64,000 nt of DNA, taken from assembly GCF_042648805.1 (NCBI RefSeq), contig NZ_JBHRXZ010000022.1:682001-746000 (forward strand), given 5' to 3'. The stretch comes from Azomonas tarimensis. Lineage in GTDB: Bacteria > Pseudomonadota > Gammaproteobacteria > Pseudomonadales > Pseudomonadaceae. Positions 44,552-52,879 of the stretch are shown in pieces. The notes beneath the pieces were generated by a model. The model saw nothing but the letters and a program-made list of their open reading frames with translations, was not told the origin of the DNA and searched no databases. Every line of letters begins with the position of its first letter. Position 1 is the stretch's first letter. The translations under genes and the position numbers were made by a program.

Positions 44552-45808
44552 ATGTTTGAGAAGAAAATGCTTGCGTGCGCCATCCGGGGAATGGGTTTCT
44601 TGGGAGCGCTCGCCGCGCCCAGCCTGGTCCACGCCGGTTTCGTCGAAGACAGCCAGGTCAGCCTGGGCATGCGCAACTTCTACATCGATCGCGACTTCAA
44701 GCAGAGCGACGCCCCGCAGTCGCGGGTCGGCAGTTGGTCGCAGGGCTTCGACTTCCGCGCCATCTCCGGTTACACCGAAGGGCCGGTGCAGTTCGGCCTG
44801 GATCTCTCGGCGCAGTATGCGGTGCGCCTGGACGGCGGTGGCGGCCGCGGCCCGGACGGCATCATTCCCTTCCACCGCAGCGAGGGCGAGCAGGCCCGCG
44901 ATTACGGCCGCGCTGCGCTGACCGCCAAGATGCGTTTCTCCAACACCGAGGTGAAGCTCGGCGAGCACCGGCCCAAGCTGCCGGTGGTGTTCCTGGATGA
45001 CTCCCGCCAGCTGATCACCACCTATCACGGCTTATCCATCGAATCGAAAGAGATCGACAGGCTGACCCTGACCGCTGGCCGCTTCACCGAAATCAGCAGC
45101 CGCGAATCCTCGGGCCGGGAAAAGATGTACCTGTTCAACGGCCCGGACATCCGTTTCCGCAGCGATGGCCTCAACTTCGGCGGCGCCACCTACGCCTTCA
45201 CCCCGGCGTTCTCGGCCACCTATTTCTACGGGCAGCTGGAAGACATCTACGACCAGCACTACTTCGGGCTGGCCCACAATGCCGACCTGGGCAACGGCTA
45301 CAAGCTGAAGACCGACCTGCGCTACTTCCACAACAGCGAGGATGGCGACGCCTACTACGGCGACATCGACAACCGTTCCTATGGCGCGCTGACGAGCCTG
45401 AGCAAGAACTTCCACAGCGTGGCGGTGGGTTATCAGCGCATGCTCGGCGACAACGCCTTCCCGACCATCAGCGGCTATGCGCCGCAGCCGTTCCTGGTGA
45501 ACTGGTCGACCATCGCCTTCATCAAGCCCAGCGAGCGCTCCTGGCAGTTGCGCTACGACTACGACTTCGCCGGCGTCGGCGTGCCGGGCCTGAAGCTGAT
45601 GACCCGCTACCTGCGCGGCACCGGCATCGACCGCGGGGCGCTGGATGACAACGTCGAGAGCGAGCGCAACATCTTTCTCGGCTACGTGATCCAGAACGGA
45701 CCGCTCAAGGGCCTCGGCATCGAGGGGCGCAACATCAATGTCAAGACCCGCTACGGCGCCGACTTCGACGAGAATCGCCTGATCACCACCTACACCTGGA
45801 ACTTCTGA
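44552..45808 (+). CDS. OprD-family outer-membrane porin (copy 1)
   Basis: 418 residues from ATG 44552; the longer open frame upstream is spurious. Signal peptide MLACAIRGMGFLGALAAPSL ending VHA, mature FVEDSQVSLGMRNFYIDRDF, SGYTEGPVQFGLDLSAQYAV, TEVKLGEHRPKLPVV and a C-terminal TTYTWNF with terminal Phe for BAM recognition. OprD-type specific porins admit basic amino acids or aromatic acids (BenP/OpdK type). Likely uptake route for indole-3-acetate or related acids because it follows iacG. Almost identical to the porin at 54361-55635 over nearly the whole mature region. Confidence 0.88.
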   Translation: MFEKKMLACAIRGMGFLGALAAPSLVHAGFVEDSQVSLGMRNFYIDRDFKQSDAPQSRVGSWSQGFDFRAISGYTEGPVQFGLDLSAQYAVRLDGGGGRGPDGIIPFHRSEGEQARDYGRAALTAKMRFSNTEVKLGEHRPKLPVVFLDDSRQLITTYHGLSIESKEIDRLTLTAGRFTEISSRESSGREKMYLFNGPDIRFRSDGLNFGGATYAFTPAFSATYFYGQLEDIYDQHYFGLAHNADLGNGYKLKTDLRYFHNSEDGDAYYGDIDNRSYGALTSLSKNFHSVAVGYQRMLGDNAFPTISGYAPQPFLVNWSTIAFIKPSERSWQLRYDYDFAGVGVPGLKLMTRYLRGTGIDRGALDDNVESERNIFLGYVIQNGPLKGLGIEGRNINVKTRYGADFDENRLITTYTWNF

Positions 45809-45856
45809 GCCCGAGCCGGCCGCGCGCCTGTCGGCCTTAACGCTCTCCTCTGTTTG

Positions 45857-45881
45857 CCGGGCCCTGCGCCCGGTTTTTTTT
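45857..45881 (+). terminator. Rho-independent terminator of the porin gene
   Basis: CCGGGC at 45857-45862 pairs with GCCCGG at 45868-45873 around a 5-nt loop and is followed by eight T residues. It lies 13 bp before the ATG of the 2-hydroxyacid dehydrogenase gene, so that gene probably depends on readthrough or a promoter inside the porin gene. Confidence 0.8.
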
Positions 45882-45893
45882 CCGGATGACCCG

Positions 45894-47120
45894 ATGCGAC
45901 GCTTCTATCAGGGCAGCGACCTCGCCCGCATACACAGCATCGCCGAACTGGCTGAACTGGCCCGCCGGCGTCTGCCCGCCTTCGCCTGGGAATACCTCGC
46001 CGGCGGCGCCGAAGACGAACTCACCCTGACCCGCAACCGCCAGGCCTTCGCCGCCCTTGGTCTGCAGGCGCGCACCCTGGTGCCCTGCCATCCGCCCAGC
46101 ACCCGCTGCGCGCTGCTCGGCCAGTCGCTGCCGCTGCCCATGGCCATCGGCCCGACCGGCTACAACGGGCTGCTCTACCGCGACGCCGACATTCACCTGG
46201 CCCAGGCGGCCACCGCGCGCGGCCTTCCCTATTGCCTGAGCACGGTGTCCAACGCCGCGCTGGAAGAAATCGTCAGCCAGGTGCCGGGAGTCGACCTCTG
46301 GTTCCAGCTCTATGCCATGCGCGATCTCGGCATCCAGAACGACCTGCTCGAGCGCGCCGGCCGCGCGGGTTGCTCGACCCTGCTGCTGACCAGCGACGCC
46401 ATGGTGCTGGGCAACCGCGAGTGGGACCGGCGCAACTATGTGCGCCCGCGCCAGTTGAGCCTGGCCAACAAGCTTGATGTGCTCTGTCACCCGCGCTGGC
46501 TGCGCCAGGTGATGTGGCCCCGTGGCCTGCCACGCCTGGGCAACCTCGACCCCTACCTGCCCGAGAGCGAGCGCAGCGCGCTGGGCTCGATGAAGTTCAT
46601 CGGCGAGCAGATGGACAGCCTGCTCGACTGGGACAGCCTGGCCCGCCTGCGCGACCGCTGGCCCGGCAAGTTGCTGCTCAAGGGTGTGCTGCATGCCGAT
46701 GACGCCGAACAGGCGATTGCCCTTGGGCTCGACGGCATCGTCATCAGCAACCACGGCGGCCGCCAGTTGGACGGCGCCGTCAGCAGCCTCGAAGCCCTGG
46801 CGGCGCTGGCGCCAAAGGTACGCGGAAGGCTCGCCCTGCTGCTCGACGGCGGTATTCGCCGCGGCAGCGACATTCTCAAGGCCCGCGCCCTTGGCGCCGA
46901 CGCCGTGCTGCTCGGGCGCGCCACCCTCTACGGGGTGGCGGTGGCCGGCAGCGATGGCGCCGGCCGCGCCCTGGACCTGCTGGCCGAGGAGCTGCGCCGC
47001 AGCCTCAACCTCATGGGCTGCCCCGCGCTCGACCGGCTTGGCCCCGACTGCCTGCACCTGAAACCGCTGGCCGAGGCCTTCGCCCGGCCCCCGACCGCGA
47101 ACCCGGAAGCCTTGTCATGA
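45894..47120 (+). CDS. FMN-dependent alpha-hydroxy-acid dehydrogenase
   Basis: 408 residues of the FMN-dependent (L-lactate/mandelate/glycolate) family. PAFAWEYLAGGAEDELTLTR at the N-terminus, MAIGPTGYNGLLYRDADIHL (FMN phosphate loop region), LWFQLYAM, LLKGVLHADDAEQAIALGLD with catalytic Lys, ISNHGGRQLDG with catalytic His and Arg, and ADAVLLGRATLYG. It oxidises an L-2-hydroxy acid to the keto acid, likely passing electrons to quinones or oxygen. Between a porin, a NIPSNAP gene and an ABC importer, it might handle an aromatic 2-hydroxy acid such as indole-lactate or mandelate; inference. Weak ribosome site. Confidence 0.88.
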   Translation: MRRFYQGSDLARIHSIAELAELARRRLPAFAWEYLAGGAEDELTLTRNRQAFAALGLQARTLVPCHPPSTRCALLGQSLPLPMAIGPTGYNGLLYRDADIHLAQAATARGLPYCLSTVSNAALEEIVSQVPGVDLWFQLYAMRDLGIQNDLLERAGRAGCSTLLLTSDAMVLGNREWDRRNYVRPRQLSLANKLDVLCHPRWLRQVMWPRGLPRLGNLDPYLPESERSALGSMKFIGEQMDSLLDWDSLARLRDRWPGKLLLKGVLHADDAEQAIALGLDGIVISNHGGRQLDGAVSSLEALAALAPKVRGRLALLLDGGIRRGSDILKARALGADAVLLGRATLYGVAVAGSDGAGRALDLLAEELRRSLNLMGCPALDRLGPDCLHLKPLAEAFARPPTANPEALS

Positions 47121-47734
47121 GACTGTTCGAACTGATCACCCTGAACCTGCGGGTCGGCACGGCCGCCACCGCGCTGCGCCGGCTCGAGGCCGGCCTCGCC
47201 ACTGCCTCCGGACAATTGATGGGCTGCTGGCTGTCGGAGATCGGCCAGCAGAACCGCATCGCCCTGCTGCGCGGCTTCCCTGACGAGGCGACGCGCCAGG
47301 CCGAGCGCGAGCGTTTGCTGTTGGTCGGCGATGCCTTTGGCGTGGCTGAATACCTGCTTCAGATGCACATCGGCGACTACAGCCTGTTTCCCTTTCTCCA
47401 GCCGCTGATTCCGGGCGCGCACGGCCCCTTCTACGAACTGCGCGAATACGATCTCATCCCCAACGGATTGGCCCCGACCCTCGCTGGCTGGGAAAAGGCC
47501 GTCGGGCCGCGCACCGGCGAAGCCTATTCGCCGGTCTATGCCGCGTTCTTCGCCACTTCCGGGCGGCTGCCTCGCTACCTGCACATCTGGCCATACGCTA
47601 GCCTCGAACAACGTTTGGACATTCGCACCCGTGCCGTCCAGGACGGCGTCTGGCCCCCGGAAAACTCCGCACCCCAGCTGCGCGAGATGCACTCCACCGT
47701 CTACCTGCCGGCGGCCTTCTCGCCGCTGCGCTGA
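47117..47734 (+). CDS. NIPSNAP family protein
   Basis: 205 residues with two NIPSNAP-type ferredoxin-like halves: LFELITLNLRVGTAATALRR at the start and FYELREYDLIPNGLAPTLAG then ...PRYLHIWPYASLEQRLDIRT later, the latter being the family's H-I/L-W-x-Y motif. NIPSNAP proteins have no fixed biochemical role but are common in degradation clusters. Its ATG overlaps the stop of the hydroxyacid dehydrogenase (ATGA at 47117), so the two are translationally coupled. Confidence 0.8.
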   Translation: MRLFELITLNLRVGTAATALRRLEAGLATASGQLMGCWLSEIGQQNRIALLRGFPDEATRQAERERLLLVGDAFGVAEYLLQMHIGDYSLFPFLQPLIPGAHGPFYELREYDLIPNGLAPTLAGWEKAVGPRTGEAYSPVYAAFFATSGRLPRYLHIWPYASLEQRLDIRTRAVQDGVWPPENSAPQLREMHSTVYLPAAFSPLR

Positions 47735-47749
47735 GCCCCGCAGCTCTGG

Positions 47750-47834
47750 CCTGTCGGGTTACGCCTTCGGCTAACGCGACCTACGCCGGCAGCGCGCTTC
47801 GAGGCCTTTGTAGGAGCGAGCTTGCTCGCGAACG
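47750..47834. repeat. Two REP-type palindromes
   Basis: A CGGGTTACGCCTTCGGCTAA-type palindrome at about 47753-47786, ending CGACCTACG, belongs to the same family as the copies near 55720 and 55870. It is followed at 47810-47834 by TGTAGGAGCGAGCTTGCTCG, the classical Pseudomonas REP and the reverse of part B in the 8219-8737 array. Intergenic between the NIPSNAP gene and the convergent DUF2798 gene. Confidence 0.75.
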
Positions 47835-47885
47835 GGGGCCGCGTGGTGCTCACGTCTGACGTTGTGGCGAGATGCAGCCCGGCGT

Positions 47886-48125
47886 TCAGGCCTCGCGTTC
47901 AGGCGCGGTCATCCTGGCGACCACCCGCCGTACCAGCGGCGACACTACCAGTACGGTGGGAAAGGCGATGGGCCATGTAGTGATCACTGCCTTGAGCCAG
48001 AGGCCGAAGAAGCCATTCGCCGGGCTCTGGTTCATCAACAGGACCACCACCGAGACGACGCTGACCATGATCGCCGACAGTAGAGCGCCGAACAGCAGGT
48101 GAGCGTAGCGGACGGGGATGCGCAT
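47886..48125 (-). CDS. DUF2798 family small membrane protein
   Basis: 79 residues, with two membrane spans: HLLFGALLSAIMVSVVSVVV and LWLKAVITTWPIAFPTVLVV, followed by a basic LVRRVVARM end. This is the DUF2798 two-helix pattern. It lies 18 bp beyond the stop of the importer's LivF gene on the same strand and may be cotranscribed. Function unknown; not obviously needed for transport. Confidence 0.72.
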   Translation of the reverse strand: MRIPVRYAHLLFGALLSAIMVSVVSVVVLLMNQSPANGFFGLWLKAVITTWPIAFPTVLVVSPLVRRVVARMTAPEREA

Positions 48126-48143
48126 TGGGGTTCCTTGTGTGGC

Positions 48144-48839
48144 TCAGACGCCAAGGTAGCGCTCGGAGATTTCCGGGCGGTTGGCCAGCTCGGCTGGGGT
48201 GCCTTGCCAGACCTGGCGGCCTTTTTCAATGATGTGGTGGCAGTCTACCACCCGCGCCATCTCCTTGAGATTCTTGTCGATCACCAGAATCGTCTCACCT
48301 TCGCTTTTCAGCGTCGCCAGGCAGCTCCAGATGGTTTCGCGGATGATCGGCGCCAGGCCTTCGGTGGCTTCGTCGAGGATCAGCAGATTGGGGTTGGTCA
48401 TCAGTGCCCGGCCGACCACCAGCATCTGCTGTTCGCCGCCGGACAGGGTCTTCGACAGCTGGTCCTGGCGTTCCTCGAGGCGCGGGAACAGGCCGTAGAT
48501 GCGCTTGAGGTCCCACTTGCCCGCCTTGCCCTGTCGCGCCGTGGCCAGCAGGTTCTCGCGCACGCTGAGGCTGCCGAAGGCGCGCCGACCCTCGGGGACC
48601 AGGCCGAGGCCGGCCTGGGCGATGCGGAAAGGGTCGGCGCCGCGCATCTCGCGGCCATGGATGCGCACGCTGCCGGCGTTCGGCTTGAGCAGCCCCATGA
48701 TGCTTTTCACCGTGGTGGTCTTGCCCATGCCGTTGCGCCCGATGAGCGACACCACCTGGCCTTCCTCGATCTTCAGGTGCATGTCGAACAGCACCTGCGA
48801 CAGGCCGTAGCCGGCCTGCAATCCCGTGACTTCAAGCAT
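48144..48839 (-). CDS. ABC transporter ATP-binding protein, LivF type (second importer)
   Basis: 231 residues from the ATG complementary to 48837-48839 with GGGAG upstream; a longer frame is an overlap with livG. Walker A as GRNGMGKTTTVKSIMG (N-G-M instead of N-G-A), signature LSGGEQQMLVVGRALM, Walker B as LLILDEATEGLAP and ILVIDKNLKEMARV, in which the usual H-loop His is replaced by Lys. It overlaps livG by 8 bp. The H-loop substitution is typical of some LivF-like proteins. Confidence 0.88.
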   Translation of the reverse strand: MLEVTGLQAGYGLSQVLFDMHLKIEEGQVVSLIGRNGMGKTTTVKSIMGLLKPNAGSVRIHGREMRGADPFRIAQAGLGLVPEGRRAFGSLSVRENLLATARQGKAGKWDLKRIYGLFPRLEERQDQLSKTLSGGEQQMLVVGRALMTNPNLLILDEATEGLAPIIRETIWSCLATLKSEGETILVIDKNLKEMARVVDCHHIIEKGRQVWQGTPAELANRPEISERYLGV

Positions 48840-49581
48840 GTTCTTCTCCCAGGTAGGCGGCGCGGACCTCGGGGTGGTTGCGCACTTCGTCGACACTGCC
48901 GGTGAGGATGGTCTTGCCGTATACCAGTACGGTGATGCGGTCGGCCAGGGCGAACACGGCGTCCATGTCGTGCTCCACCAGCAGGATCGCGTAGCGGCCC
49001 TTGAGTTCGTTGAGCAGGGTGGTCATGCGCGCCGATTCCTCGCCGCCCATGCCGGCCATGGGTTCGTCGAGCAGCAGCAGCGTGGCCTCCTGAGACAGGG
49101 CCAGGGCGATTTCCAACTGGCGGCGCTCGCCGTGGGACAGTTCGCTGACCAGCCGCTCAGGGCGTTCGCCGAGGCCGACCCGGGTCAGGTACTGCTGCGC
49201 CGGGTCGAGCAGGCTGCGGTCGCTGGCCAGGGGTTTCCACAGGCCGAAGGTGCGGCCTTCGCGGGCGGCGATGGCCAGGGCGACGTTTTCCTGCAGGCTG
49301 AACTCGGGGTACAGCTGGCTGACCTGGAAGGAGCGCGCCAGGCCCAGGGCTGGGCGGGCGTGGGCCGGTACCGCCGTGATGTCCTGCCCGGCAAACCAGA
49401 TGCTGCCGCTGTCGGGGCGCAGTTCCCCGGCGATCTGCGAGATCAGCGTGGACTTGCCGGCGCCGTTGGGGCCGATGATGGCGTGGAGCTCGCCTGGCAT
49501 GATGTCGAAGGTGGCGCCGTTGGTGGCCTTGACCGCGCCAAAGGATTTTTCCAGGTCGCGGACCGAGAGTTGGGCGGTCAT
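48832..49581 (-). CDS. ABC transporter ATP-binding protein, LivG type (second importer)
   Basis: 249 residues. Walker A GPNGAGKSTLISQIAGEL, signature LSHGERRQLEIALALS, Walker B LLLLDEPMAGMGGEESA, H-loop ILLVEHDMDAVFAL, and the LivG-specific GLARSFQVSQLYPEFSLQEN segment. It pairs with the LivF-type subunit encoded next. It overlaps livM by 4 bp (stop/start), giving coupled translation. Confidence 0.9.
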   Translation of the reverse strand: MTAQLSVRDLEKSFGAVKATNGATFDIMPGELHAIIGPNGAGKSTLISQIAGELRPDSGSIWFAGQDITAVPAHARPALGLARSFQVSQLYPEFSLQENVALAIAAREGRTFGLWKPLASDRSLLDPAQQYLTRVGLGERPERLVSELSHGERRQLEIALALSQEATLLLLDEPMAGMGGEESARMTTLLNELKGRYAILLVEHDMDAVFALADRITVLVYGKTILTGSVDEVRNHPEVRAAYLGEEHA

Positions 49582-50639
49582 GGGGTCACCTCACCGGGGT
49601 TGTTCAGGTCGATGGGCTTTTCAGGACGGGGCCTGGCGTCCGCCCTGGGGCTGGCTGGCTTCTCCGGGCCGGGCTGGCGGCGCCGCTCGGTGAGCAGCAG
49701 GCCGTAGATGCCGCGCTTGCCGAACAGCACCACGGCGAGCAGGAGCGGGCCGAAGATCACCATCCAGTGCTCGGTCCAGAGGCTGAGGATCTGCTCCAGG
49801 CCAAGGTAGACCGCCGCGCCCAGCACCGGGCCGAGCAGGGTGCCGACGCCGCCGAGGATGACCATCGCCATGAGTTCGCCGGATTTGTGCCAGGAGCCCA
49901 TGTCGGGACTGACGAACATCGCATAGTTGGCCCAGAGGATGCCGGCCAGACCCGCGCCGAGCCCGGCGATGACAAAGGCGGTGAGGCGGTAGCGCAGCGG
50001 CTTGAGGCCCATGGCCACGGAGCGCCGTTCGCTCTGCTTGAGGCCGCGCAGGACAAAGCCGAAGCGCGATCCGACCAGGCGCCGGCAGAACAGCAGCCAG
50101 GCCACCAGCAGGGCGACGGTCAGGTAGTAGAACTGCACCGGGTTGTCCAGATCGAGCAGCGGCAGCTGGTTGCGCTCCATCATCAGGATGCCGTCGTCGC
50201 CGCCGTACAGCGACAGCGAGCCGAGCAGGTAATAGAGCATCTGGCCGAACGCCAGGGTGATCATGATGAACTGCACCCCGGAGGTGCGCAGCGACAGGTA
50301 GCCCACCAGCAGCCCGAACAGGGCGCAGACGCCCAGCGACAGCGGCCAGACCACCAGCGCGCTGTTACTGCCTTCCCAGCCCCAGAGCGGCATGAACTGG
50401 GAGGTGTGGAAGGCGATGATGCCGACGATGTAGCCGCCCAGGCCAAAGAAGGCGGCATGGCCGAAACTGACCATGGCGCCGTAGCCGATCAGCAGGTCGA
50501 GGCTGGCGGCAGCCAGGCCATAGATCGCCAGGCGGGTGAACAGGCTGACCAGGAAGGGCTCCTCGAGCATGCCGGCCAGCAGCGGCATCAGCGCGAAGAT
50601 GCCGAGGCAGAAGAGGTCGATGATTACGCGACGGGACAT
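49578..50639 (-). CDS. ABC transporter permease, LivM type (second importer)
   Basis: 353 residues with 9-10 membrane spans. YGAMVSFGHAAFFGLGGYIV and RRSVAMGLKPLRYRLTAFVI are typical LivM segments, as is the GGVGTLLGPVLGAAVYLGLE region near the C-terminus. The last 40 residues are a Pro/Arg-rich cytoplasmic tail (RRRQPGPEKPASPRADARPR) without homology, a mild oddity. Ten bp downstream of livH. Confidence 0.88.
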   Translation of the reverse strand: MSRRVIIDLFCLGIFALMPLLAGMLEEPFLVSLFTRLAIYGLAAASLDLLIGYGAMVSFGHAAFFGLGGYIVGIIAFHTSQFMPLWGWEGSNSALVVWPLSLGVCALFGLLVGYLSLRTSGVQFIMITLAFGQMLYYLLGSLSLYGGDDGILMMERNQLPLLDLDNPVQFYYLTVALLVAWLLFCRRLVGSRFGFVLRGLKQSERRSVAMGLKPLRYRLTAFVIAGLGAGLAGILWANYAMFVSPDMGSWHKSGELMAMVILGGVGTLLGPVLGAAVYLGLEQILSLWTEHWMVIFGPLLLAVVLFGKRGIYGLLLTERRRQPGPEKPASPRADARPRPEKPIDLNNPGEVTP

Positions 50640-50649
50640 GGGGACTCCT

Positions 50650-51561
50650 TCAGGCGCGCGCCGGCAGCAGGCCGCGGGGGCACAGCAGCAGGACGATGGC
50701 CATGACGATGTAGGCGCTGGCTGAGATCAGCCCGGCGCTGAGGGTTCCGCTGACCGTGGCGGGCAGCAGGCCGTCGAGCAGTTGCGGGATGTAGGCGCGG
50801 CCGAGGCTGTCGACCATGCCGATCAGCAGGGCGCCGGCCAGCGCGCCGCGTACCGAGCCGACGCCACCGACCACGATGACCACGAAGGTGGTGATCAGCA
50901 CCCGCTCGCCCATGCCGGTCTCCACCGACAGCAGCGGCGCCGCCATGAAGCCGGCCAGGCCGCACAGCGCGCAACCGAACACGAAGACGGCGGTGTACAG
51001 GCGGCGGATGTTGACGCCCATGGCGCCGACCATCTCGTGGTCGTCGGCTCCGGCACGGATCAGCATACCGACCCTCGTGTGGTTGATCAGCAGCCACATG
51101 CCCAGCGCCACCAGCAGGCCGACGACGATGAACAGCAATCGGCTGACCGGGTACATCAGCCCCGGAATCACCTCGATGAAGGTGTTGTACCAGTCCGGGG
51201 TGGGCACCGGCGGCGGGCTGCGGCCGAACAGTATGGTCACCAGCTCGTTGGTGAAGAACACCACGGCGAGGGTCGCCAGTACCTGGTCCAGATGGTCGCG
51301 GTCATAGAGGCGGCGGATGATGCCGGTCTCGATCACCAGGCCGTAGAGCGCGGCGCCCACCAGTGCGGCGAGGCCTCCCAGCCAGAAAGAGCCGGTGGCG
51401 ATGGCGGTGTAGGTCGAGCAGAACGCGCCGACCATGTAGAAGGTGCCATGGGCGAGGTTGATCACGCCCATGATACCGAAGATGAGGGTCAGCCCGGAGG
51501 CCAGCAGAAACAGCAGGGCGCTGTACTGCAAACCGTTGAGAATCTGTTCGAACAGCAGCAT
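50650..51561 (-). CDS. ABC transporter permease, LivH type (second importer)
   Basis: 303 residues with 8 membrane spans: LNGLQYSALLFLLASGLTLI, NLAHGTFYMVGAFCSTYTAI, TRVGMLIRAGADDHEMVGAM (EAA-like loop) and VIVVGGVGSVRGALAGALLI. Standard length for LivH. It lies 51 bp downstream of the binding protein gene and starts the transmembrane part of a binding protein-livH-livM-livG-livF operon. Confidence 0.9.
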   Translation of the reverse strand: MLLFEQILNGLQYSALLFLLASGLTLIFGIMGVINLAHGTFYMVGAFCSTYTAIATGSFWLGGLAALVGAALYGLVIETGIIRRLYDRDHLDQVLATLAVVFFTNELVTILFGRSPPPVPTPDWYNTFIEVIPGLMYPVSRLLFIVVGLLVALGMWLLINHTRVGMLIRAGADDHEMVGAMGVNIRRLYTAVFVFGCALCGLAGFMAAPLLSVETGMGERVLITTFVVIVVGGVGSVRGALAGALLIGMVDSLGRAYIPQLLDGLLPATVSGTLSAGLISASAYIVMAIVLLLCPRGLLPARA

Positions 51562-51611
51562 GGCAAAATCCTGCGGTAGAGCCCCGGCGCCAGGGGCGCC
51601 GGGGTTTCACA

Positions 51612-52775
51612 TCACATGGCGCAATCGGCGGCGAAGCTGTCGACCTGCGCCGTGGCGATGGTCTGGACCGGCTTCTGCACCAGTTGGCCGCTCTCGTCTT
51701 CCTCGACGCGCAGCAGGTGCCAGTCGATCACCATGTGGTTGTTGTTGGCGAAACTGACGTCGCCGCGGATCGACTCGAAGTCGGCCTTGCGCATGGCCTC
51801 GCGGAAGGCGTCGGCGTCCTTCACGCTGCCGCCGGTGCTCTCCAGCGCCGCCAGCATCAGCCGGGCGGTGTCGTAGGATTGCGCGGCGTAGACCGTCGGC
51901 ACCCGCTGGTACTTGTCGGTGAAGGCCTTGACGAAGGCCGTGTTGGCCGGGTTGTCCGATTGCGGGTTCCACAGGGTCACGATGTTGGTGCCCTTGGCCA
52001 CCGCGCCGGTGGCGGCGAGCATGCGCTCGTCCATGGAGAACACCGGGACCACCATGGGGATGTTCTGGGCCAGGCCCGAACCGCCGTACTGCTTGGCGAA
52101 GTTGATGCCGGCGCCGCCGGGGTGGAACTGGAAGATGGCGTCCGGCGCGGCCGAACGTACCCGCGCCAGCTCCACCGAGAAGTCCAGCTGGTTCAGCTTG
52201 GTGTAGATCTCGCTGACCTCGCCCTCGAAGGTGCGCTTGAAGCCTTCCAGGGCATCGCGGCCGCCCTGGTAGTTTGGCGCCAGGATCACCATCTTCTTGT
52301 AGCCCAGCTCGTTGGCGGCCACGCCGGCCATCTCGTGGATGGTGTCGTTCTGGTAGGAGGCGACAAAGTAGTTGGGCTTGCAGTTCTTGCCGGCGAGGGT
52401 CGAAGGGCCGGTGTTCAGGCTGACGTAGAAGCCGTCGTCCTTCAGCGCAGTGGGCATCACCGCCGCCAGTACGTTGGAGAAGATCACCCCGGAGTAGAGG
52501 TCGATGCCGTTCATGCGCATGCGATCGACGATCTGCTTGGCGCGGGCGGGCTGCAGGCCGTCATCCTCGACGACGATCTGCACCGGCACGTCGCCGACCT
52601 TGTTGCCGGCTTCTTCCAGGGCCAGGGCGAAGCCGTCGCGGGAATCTTCGCCAAGGTAGCCGGCGGGGGTGGACAGGGTGGTGATGAAACCGATGCGCAG
52701 CGGGTCCTGGGCCTGGGCGGTGAGGCTGGTGGCCACGGCGGCTGCGAGTAGTGCACGCGAGAACATTTTCTTCAT
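51612..52775 (-). CDS. Periplasmic substrate-binding protein of the second ABC importer
   Basis: 387 residues. Signal MKKMFSRALLAAAVATSLTA-QAQ; mature LRIGFITTLSTPAGYLGEDS as in Peripla_BP_6. VEDDGLQPARAKQIVDRMRM, GVIFSNVLAAVMPTALKDDG and FHPGGAGINFAKQYGGSG are segments of the aromatic/amide-binding branch, in contrast to classical Leu/Ile/Val-binding proteins. Cys in GKNCKPNYF and DCAM at the C-terminus could form a disulfide. First gene of the operon; no operator of the type found near the ant genes was seen upstream. Confidence 0.87.
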   Translation of the reverse strand: MKKMFSRALLAAAVATSLTAQAQDPLRIGFITTLSTPAGYLGEDSRDGFALALEEAGNKVGDVPVQIVVEDDGLQPARAKQIVDRMRMNGIDLYSGVIFSNVLAAVMPTALKDDGFYVSLNTGPSTLAGKNCKPNYFVASYQNDTIHEMAGVAANELGYKKMVILAPNYQGGRDALEGFKRTFEGEVSEIYTKLNQLDFSVELARVRSAAPDAIFQFHPGGAGINFAKQYGGSGLAQNIPMVVPVFSMDERMLAATGAVAKGTNIVTLWNPQSDNPANTAFVKAFTDKYQRVPTVYAAQSYDTARLMLAALESTGGSVKDADAFREAMRKADFESIRGDVSFANNNHMVIDWHLLRVEEDESGQLVQKPVQTIATAQVDSFAADCAM

Positions 52776-52879
52776 GATGCTGCCTTGTCTGTTGTCCGCG
52801 CGCGCAGGGCGCCCGCGGTGGTCCGTTTTGAGGGGCAGTGGAAATCAGGAGAGGTCTTGTTATCTGCCGGCCCGGCTCT

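Noticed and set aside
45837..47057. 406-codon frame opposite the 2-hydroxyacid dehydrogenase
   Set aside because: No domain features and full overlap with a clear FMN-dependent dehydrogenase.
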